IMG/VR virus record: IMGVR_UViG_3300025137_000269
Coordinates: 1-25,092 of that record
Source of the DNA: a virus
Strand: one strand, 5' to 3'
Length of the DNA stretch: 25,092 nucleotides
Shown here: piece by piece, positions 20,718-25,092 of the stretch
Numbering within the stretch: position 1 is the stretch's first letter
How the letters are laid out: each line of letters starts with the position of its first letter
Program-made: the position numbers and the translations under genes
The notes under the pieces: generated by a model
What the model was told of the DNA's origin: nothing
What the model saw: the letters and a program-made list of their open reading frames with translations, nothing else
The model's database searches: none

Positions 20718-23107
20718 AAATTAGGCTGTCCATTAATTAAATCTCTCATGCCAGTCAAGCTGTTGCCATACAATCCCATGAAAGCAGCGTTATTGTCCGA
20801 CATAGAAACATTACCATAAATATCTTCTGGTTCATACCATGAAGAAGTATCTGGTATATTCATTTTGGCATAACTATCAAAGCCTTGCACATAGCCCATA
20901 TATGCAATTAATTGTGCTTCATCACCATACTCACCTGTTTCTTGTTGCTGTTGTTCTAGTTCTTCTTGTTGGTTTTCTATGTTTTGAGCAACTATTTGAT
21001 CGGCAATTAAATCGGCTTCAGAAGCGGGCATTTCAGACATTGCTGTATTGATTTCTAGCTCCATTGTGCCAACTGCTACATTTTGTGAACCACTAGTATT
21101 TGCATCGCTTTGACCAACTGCTACGTTTTGTGAACCAGTAGTATTGCTTGAAACCCCTGTATTTGTTGATGTGTTAGAAGCAACACTGGTTGATCCACCT
21201 ACTGCTGTATTATTCGCACCTATGGTATTTGAGCCACTTTCGCCAACAGCAGCATTATTACCACCTACTGCAACATTGCTAGAACTCATTGATAAAACTT
21301 GTTGTGTTTGCATTGCCGAACTTGCGACTTGAGCAGAGATACTGGGGGAGTTGCTGGTGCTAATTCCACCTCCAGATGATGAGCTGGCTACTGCGGTGCT
21401 TGTTGTATTAGAAACACCACCAGAAGCCACAGAAGAAGCATAAGATCCTCCCGATGATATAGACGTACCTGTGGCTTGAGCAGATGTTCCAGCAGTTGTA
21501 CCGCTTACGCTACTTGTGGCTGCTCTAATAGAGTTGGCAACCACATTTAATTGTTCTGCTTTTTTGTTGTCTTTTTTATCTTCGTTCTGCGTGACAACAA
21601 GCTCGATATTTTCTTCTCGGTCTTGGCTCTCTTCTTCAATTGTCTCTGCATCATCCAAGTCTCCAGTTTCATCTTCAGATAAATCTGCAAGCTCTTCCAA
21701 TATTTCTTCATCTTCTTCTTGTTCAATCCAATCCTCCAATTCTTCTATGGTTTCAAACTCTAAAAACTCTATGGGTTCGTCATCAATGTATTCTTCAATT
21801 AATTCTTGGTGTTCAAAATGATCCAATAAAATGTCTTCCAATATAGGTAAATCATAATCTGTTTCGTGATATTCTTCTGCCAATAATATTTCTTGATATA
21901 TCTGTTCGATATAAGGCTCTTCTTCGATATAACTTAACGGAATAAAGATTTCTTCGGGCAATGCATCAAATTCTTCTACAAAAGGCTCAAGGTATTCTTC
22001 TTCAAAATATAATGTTTCTTCGTAATATAATTCTTCTTCATAATATTGTTCTTCAAAATAAAGATCTTCTTCATAATAATCTATCCCCTGTAGCTCAGTA
22101 GTGTATACAAGGTCTTCTTCAAAGAAATAATCTTCTTCGTAATAGGGATCAACATACCCATACTGATCGTCTTGAAAATCATCATAGCCAAACATATCGC
22201 CTTGATAATAGGCATCTTCAACAAAAGTTTCGACCATATATCCAGCACAAGCTGGCGAATACTGCGAGTCCAAAGCACACTCATAATCAAACAAGTCATC
22301 CCAATAGTTAGCACATTGAGTAGAATACAATCCATCTAAATCACACTGTTGAGTTAAAAAAGCTGCTTGATAGCCAGTACATGCGGTATTGTTTAAAGGA
22401 TTGCTACAATCCAGTCCGTTCCCAGCACCTACGCCATATAAACTCCCACCATTTTCTAGCAAAGTATTAAAAGAAGTGTCGTTCCAATTGGTGTTGACAC
22501 AAGTGCCTGCAACATTTGTTGTGCCTGTACTGCATTCATCGTGATACAAATAAGTATATGATTCGCTTGAGCTCCCTTGTTCGCCAATCAATACATCGTG
22601 ATTGATAATATTTAAACCGCCATAACGAAACTCAAAGCTATCATTTGACTTCCATAATATGACTTCAAAAGAGTTATCTGAGCCACTTCTGTTGTATTCT
22701 CGTAGGTTATACCACCCAAAAACAGCTTTATCTGTAAAGTTTCTAGCTAGAACACTGGAGCCATTGTCTCGTATTAAATCAGTCCAGAAAGGATAAAGCG
22801 TATAAGTGTGTTGACCAGCTAAAGGATCTGGTGTGTAGTCGTTACAATAAGAACCGCTTGTTTTAAAGTGTAGGCATCCATTTGTTGCCATTCGAGCTGA
22901 TGTAAAGTCCTCACCATAAAAAGTAAATGTAAAGTCTAAGTTAAAAGCGCTTGATACTCGATCATCTCCAACACCTAAGTTGTAAGAAGTAGCTATATAG
23001 TTTGTTTTTAAATCAATGAGAGATTGATTTGCTTCGTAAATATATCCTGCATTTAATGTAGGTATAAATAAAACAAAAGCTAAACTAACTGCCCTTATCA
23101 AATTCAC
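20714..23107 (-). CDS. secreted NIDO-domain protein with Cys repeats and acidic Tyr/Glu region
   Basis: A 797-residue protein read from GTG at 23107. Residues 1-20 are a signal peptide (FVLFIPTLNA then GY). Residues about 45-190 match the nidogen-like (NIDO) plan: FTFYGEDFTSARMATNGCLH, YTLYPFWTDLIRDNGSS, FEVILWKSNDSFEFRYGG, and DVLIGEQGSS. Residues 234-298 are three Cys repeats, 299-505 a very acidic Glu/Tyr/Asp region, 530-690 a Ser/Gly/Thr/Asn region with NVAVG repeats, and 690-797 a C-terminal domain (WYEPEDIYGN). NIDO is common in extracellular adhesion proteins; I recall this protein type in marine phages, uncharacterised. It overlaps the upstream Asn-Thr gene by 23 bases, so the two are probably made together and exported. 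No role is proven. Confidence 0.85.
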   Translation of the reverse strand: MNLIRAVSLAFVLFIPTLNAGYIYEANQSLIDLKTNYIATSYNLGVGDDRVSSAFNLDFTFTFYGEDFTSARMATNGCLHFKTSGSYCNDYTPDPLAGQHTYTLYPFWTDLIRDNGSSVLARNFTDKAVFGWYNLREYNRSGSDNSFEVILWKSNDSFEFRYGGLNIINHDVLIGEQGSSSESYTYLYHDECSTGTTNVAGTCVNTNWNDTSFNTLLENGGSLYGVGAGNGLDCSNPLNNTACTGYQAAFLTQQCDLDGLYSTQCANYWDDLFDYECALDSQYSPACAGYMVETFVEDAYYQGDMFGYDDFQDDQYGYVDPYYEEDYFFEEDLVYTTELQGIDYYEEDLYFEEQYYEEELYYEETLYFEEEYLEPFVEEFDALPEEIFIPLSYIEEEPYIEQIYQEILLAEEYHETDYDLPILEDILLDHFEHQELIEEYIDDEPIEFLEFETIEELEDWIEQEEDEEILEELADLSEDETGDLDDAETIEEESQDREENIELVVTQNEDKKDNKKAEQLNVVANSIRAATSSVSGTTAGTSAQATGTSISSGGSYASSVASGGVSNTTSTAVASSSSGGGISTSNSPSISAQVASSAMQTQQVLSMSSSNVAVGGNNAAVGESGSNTIGANNTAVGGSTSVASNTSTNTGVSSNTTGSQNVAVGQSDANTSGSQNVAVGTMELEINTAMSEMPASEADLIADQIVAQNIENQQEELEQQQQETGEYGDEAQLIAYMGYVQGFDSYAKMNIPDTSSWYEPEDIYGNVSMSDNNAAFMGLYGNSLTGMRDLINGQPNL
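21069..21145 (-). repeat. 45-bp-period direct repeat (NVAVG motif)
   Basis: Two copies of a 32-base unit (21069-21100 and 21114-21145) differ at two bases and start 45 bases apart. They encode GSQNVAVG twice in the NIDO protein. The related phrases NVAVGGNNAAVG and NNTAVG further upstream extend a weaker array. Confidence 0.8.
22214..22408 (-). repeat. triple 21-22-residue Cys repeat in NIDO protein
   Basis: The protein carries C-x8-C-TGYQAAFLTQQ, C-x9-C-ANYWDDLFDYE and C-x9-C-AGYMVETFVED in tandem (residues 234-298). Each has two Cys with a Tyr two or three residues after the second. The DNA copies are diverged, so the repeat is old or selected at the protein level. Each unit could hold one disulfide. 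Confidence 0.75.
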
Positions 23108-24287
23108 GCTTACAGGTCAGTCTTGATTTATTTTGCCCAGAAGAGTTTTCGGTTCTAGCACACTTGGCAACATAGCTGGCTTTTGCTTCTTTGTAATCGG
23201 GTCGATCTTTAGGATTAGCAGCCCATGCCACTCTTGCTTCCTCGCCTATCTTGCCTTCATATGGACAAGGTGTGCCAGCCATATACATTGCACTAAACAC
23301 TCTAACGTCTTGGCACATGATGGCAACGGCTGCGACTTTCATGCCCATATCGTATAAATACTTTCCTAATTTTAATCGTTCACAGTTTTCATCTCTAACT
23401 GTTCTTCCAGCAGATAAACCAAATACTTGTCCTTGAAATGCACCAGAACGACCTACAGTACAGAGATCTTGGCTATAACTCATAATACTAGGAGCAATCG
23501 CAGAAGCAGGCGGTGCTTTAGTCGTAATATTTTGGTTGATAGTTTGTTCAGATTTTGACTCATTGATGTTCCGATTCGTGTTATCAGTGGTGCTGTTGTT
23601 TTCATTAACATTTTTGTTATTGGTCTGAACATTTGAATTTGAGTTCGATTCGTTCTTGTTTACGTTTGTGTTGTTAGAAGTCGATGTCGAATTATTATTG
23701 TTGTTATTGGTATTGGTATTCGTATTTGTACTTGTCGAAGTATTGTTGTTGTTATTGGTATTGTTACTGGTACTTGTATTGTTGTTGTTATTAGTGCTTG
23801 TAGAAGTATTTGTATTTGTATTGTTATTACTATTGCTTGATGTACTTGTGCTTGTATTGTTGTTTGTATTTGTTGCAGTCGATGTTGATGTATTGCTATT
23901 TGTGTTGTTATTGGTCGCAGTCGATGTCGAAGTATTGTTGTTGGTGTTGTTGTTGCTGTTGGTCGCGGTTGACGTGCTGGTGTTGTTATTAGTGTTGCTG
24001 TTGGTGTTGTTGTTGGTGTTGTTGTTTGTTGCAGTCGATGTCGTTGTAGAAGTGTTGGTGTTGCTATTAGTGTTGTTATTAGTGTTGCTGTTAGTGTTGT
24101 TGTTGGTGTTGTTGTTATTATTAGTGTTGGTTGTGGTCGTACTCGATGTGGTGGTCATCGAGTTCTGCTCACAATACTGAGAACCAGCAGTACAATCGCC
24201 AGTTTGATCGGCTTCTACGCTATTTGCACCAAGGAATATAGCGCCTACAAGCAGATAAAAATATAGCCATTTTTTATTTAACTTCAT
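23085..24287 (-). CDS. secreted Asn/Thr/Ser-repeat protein with Cys-rich C-terminal domain
   Basis: A 400-residue protein. Residues 1-26 are a signal peptide (LYFYLLVGAIFLGANSVEA, cut before DQ). Then come TGDCTAGSQYC, and residues about 44-245 of almost only Asn, Thr, Ser and Ala. From about 258 a folded domain follows: PSIMSYSQDLCTVGRSGAF, DENCERLKLGKYLYDMGMKV, AAVAIMCQDVRVFSAMYMAG and TPCPYEG. There are eight Cys in the mature protein, permitting four disulfides in the periplasm or outside the cell. I recall the DLCTVG.SG...NCE..KL...LY..GMKVAA...C Cys domain beside NIDO genes in marine phages. It overlaps the SNase gene by 14 bases and the NIDO gene by 23. The linker may lift the C-terminal domain from a surface. 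Function unknown. Confidence 0.85.
   Translation of the reverse strand: MKLNKKWLYFYLLVGAIFLGANSVEADQTGDCTAGSQYCEQNSMTTTSSTTTTNTNNNNNTNNNTNSNTNNNTNSNTNTSTTTSTATNNNTNNNTNSNTNNNTSTSTATNSNNNTNNNTSTSTATNNNTNSNTSTSTATNTNNNTSTSTSSNSNNNTNTNTSTSTNNNNNTSTSNNTNNNNNTSTSTNTNTNTNNNNNNSTSTSNNTNVNKNESNSNSNVQTNNKNVNENNSTTDNTNRNINESKSEQTINQNITTKAPPASAIAPSIMSYSQDLCTVGRSGAFQGQVFGLSAGRTVRDENCERLKLGKYLYDMGMKVAAVAIMCQDVRVFSAMYMAGTPCPYEGKIGEEARVAWAANPKDRPDYKEAKASYVAKCARTENSSGQNKSRLTCKREFDKGS
23553..24158 (-). repeat. Asn/Thr/Ser low-complexity coding repeat
   Basis: About 600 bases of degenerate triplet-based repeat encode runs such as NNNTNNNTSTSTAT and NNTNSNTNNNT. The minus strand is nearly all A, C and T-poor codons (AAC/AAT, ACT/ACC, AGC/TCG), giving strong strand skew: the plus strand is G/T-rich here. 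Units vary in codon use, so exact tandem copies are short. Confidence 0.85.
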
Positions 24288-24696
24288 GTGGATTAAATAA
24301 TTTCTTTTCTATTAAGGTTTGACGATTAACTAAATGCTCGTCTTCGATGTCTTTTTTGCTCTGTCCTTCGTATTTTACAGCATGAAAATCATCAACCATC
24401 ATTAAGTTTATGTTACGACCAGCTACATACATCTCGCCCAAAACTCGACCAAACTTGCCTTTTTTGTCTTTATGAGTTTTTATGACGACATCTCCCTTGT
24501 CGAGCCATTCTTTTAAGTACGCTTTGCTCATCAAACCTCTGACTTTTTCATCTTTGTCTCTGGTCCTAGATTCTGGCGTGTCGATGCCATATAAGCGTAC
24601 TCGGCTTTTGTAGAATATATCAAAGCCTAGATCAATAACGACATCCACAGTATCGCCATCGACTATTCTTTTGATTTCACATTTATATTCGTACAT
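24274..24696 (-). CDS. staphylococcal-nuclease-like (SNase) protein
   Basis: A 140-residue protein with the whole SNase active-site set: DGDT at residues 13-16, RLYGIDTPES at 34-43 (Arg 34, Asp 39, Glu 42) and FGRVLGEMYVAG with Arg 84. These match Asp21, Arg35, Asp40, Glu43 and Arg87 of the reference enzyme, a calcium-dependent nuclease that cuts DNA and RNA to 3'-phosphates. The length is that of a single domain. It has no signal peptide, so as read it stays in the cytoplasm, unlike the exported proteins encoded after it. The start overlaps the upstream gene's stop by one base (TAATG). Possible jobs are host-DNA breakdown or defence against competing DNA; both are inference. Confidence 0.9.
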   Translation of the reverse strand: MYEYKCEIKRIVDGDTVDVVIDLGFDIFYKSRVRLYGIDTPESRTRDKDEKVRGLMSKAYLKEWLDKGDVVIKTHKDKKGKFGRVLGEMYVAGRNINLMMVDDFHAVKYEGQSKKDIEDEHLVNRQTLIEKKLFNPHEVK

Positions 24697-24827
24697 TAAA
24701 GCCAGCCAAAAGTTCTAAATAAATCCCAAAGAACATAGGCAAAGCAAATCCAAAATGCTTTTCTATAAAAAGCATATTTGTTGTAAACAACTTCCGGCAC
24801 TTTGCCTAATCTGTAAAGCTCTTCCAT
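24696..24827 (-). CDS. 43-residue single-helix membrane protein
   Basis: From ATG at 24827 the minus strand gives 43 residues: MEELYRLGKVPEVVYNKYAF, YRKAFWICFAYVLWDLFRTF, GWL. One aromatic-rich hydrophobic helix at about residues 24-43 follows a short charged N-terminus. A GAAG ribosome-site-like sequence precedes the ATG, and an in-frame stop just upstream fixes the start. Its stop overlaps the SNase start (TAATG). It fills the only gap between the lipoprotein and SNase genes. Function unknown; it may be an inner membrane peptide. Confidence 0.7.
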   Translation of the reverse strand: MEELYRLGKVPEVVYNKYAFYRKAFWICFAYVLWDLFRTFGWL

Positions 24828-24842
24828 AAATCTTCAAATGTT

Positions 24843-25061
24843 TTACTCAGATTCTTTATTGACTTCTTTTGTCTCTTCTTCAATCTTATCAACAACAGTG
24901 CTTACCGCACCGACTGGTATCGAAATAGCAGTTTTGCTTATGTCTACGACATCATCGACAACCGCGCCAGCAATATCTTTGCCAGCATTTATTGTTGATT
25001 CGATTGTAGAACAACCTGTTAATACAAGACCTAATAAAGATATAGAAATTAAATTCTTCAT
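24843..25061 (-). CDS. small lipoprotein
   Basis: A 72-residue protein with a lipoprotein signal: MKNLISISLLGLVLTGCSTI, lipobox LTGC with Cys 17. The mature part is Val/Asp/Ala-rich (NAGKDIAGAVVDDVVDISKT, then AVSTVVDKIEEETKE) and helical. I recall near-identical small lipoproteins (GCSTIESTINAGKDIAG) in marine phages and SAR11 relatives. A strong ribosome site (AAGGAGGA at 25073-25066) is 4 bases from ATG. The last 20 bases of the window before it may be the end of an upstream gene (a TAA at 25074-25072), but too little is left to tell. A role in entry exclusion or envelope change is possible; not shown. Confidence 0.85.
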   Translation of the reverse strand: MKNLISISLLGLVLTGCSTIESTINAGKDIAGAVVDDVVDISKTAISIPVGAVSTVVDKIEEETKEVNKESE

Positions 25062-25092
25062 TTAGTCCTCCTTATTTATCTTTTGCTTTCCA

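Noticed and set aside
21516-21821. Ser-rich plus-strand open frame opposite the NIDO gene
   Set aside because: It is the antisense of Glu/Asp codons in the acidic region; no start context and no neighbours on that strand.
23553-24158. Possible CRISPR-like or minisatellite array
   Set aside because: There are no constant repeat and spacer units; the periodicity is triplet-based and in frame with the gene.
23656-24180. 174-residue Leu/Val-rich open frame on the plus strand
   Set aside because: It is the mirror of the Asn/Thr/Ser codon repeat of the minus-strand gene; it has no ribosome site and only four or five residue types.
25072-25092. End of an upstream gene (in-frame TAA at 25074-25072)
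   Set aside because: Only six codons remain in the window and other frames are equally open, so it cannot be supported.

Overview
This is a piece of a tailed double-stranded DNA phage genome. It is AT-rich, and its protein families are ones I associate with uncultured marine phages (Mediterranean virome / pelagiphage-like contigs infecting marine alphaproteobacteria such as SAR11 or SAR116). That host assignment is recall of family resemblance, not a database result. Every gene I can support lies on the minus strand, so the window reads right to left. Genes are packed with 1-35 base overlaps (ATGA, GTGA, TAATG junctions). I see no tRNA, rRNA, CRISPR, insertion sequence, integrase or replication gene.

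Right part (25.1 to 17.9 kb): a small lipoprotein, a small membrane protein and a staphylococcal-nuclease-like protein are followed by two large signal-peptide proteins. One is an Asn/Thr/Ser repeat protein with a Cys-containing C-terminal domain. The other is a 797-residue nidogen-like (NIDO) protein with Cys repeats, a very acidic Tyr/Glu section and a Ser/Gly/Thr section. Next come four small lysine-rich proteins, two small membrane proteins (one holin-like), a 55-residue protein, and an overlapping inner-membrane/outer-membrane spanin pair. No endolysin is visible.

Middle part (17.8 to 9.6 kb): terminase large subunit, a 44-residue protein, a long portal protein, two lysine-rich small proteins, a small helical protein, a GroES-like co-chaperonin, a scaffold-like protein, an unknown conserved protein, a probable head decoration protein and the major capsid protein. 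This is the DNA-packaging and capsid-building block. The capsid gene ends in a strong intrinsic terminator.

Left part (9.6 to 1 kb): a promoter-like region drives an unusual two-zinc-knuckle protein set between the capsid gene and the rest of the structural genes. A second promoter-like element with a 21-bp palindrome follows it. Next come two probable surface/decoration proteins, a 34-residue basic protein, connector- and tail-like proteins (P22 gp4-like and gp10-like by pattern, suggesting a short-tailed phage), a Rossmann-like protein of unknown role, small virion-module proteins, and a large Gly-rich protein that runs off the left edge. No tape measure, tail tube or small terminase gene is recognisable.

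The parts most likely to hold undescribed biology are the secreted NIDO / Asn-Thr pair with its nuclease and lipoprotein partners, the zinc-knuckle cargo gene with its own control signals, the Rossmann-like gene in the virion block, and the family of tiny basic proteins sharing a Lys-Gly-Gly-Ser motif.
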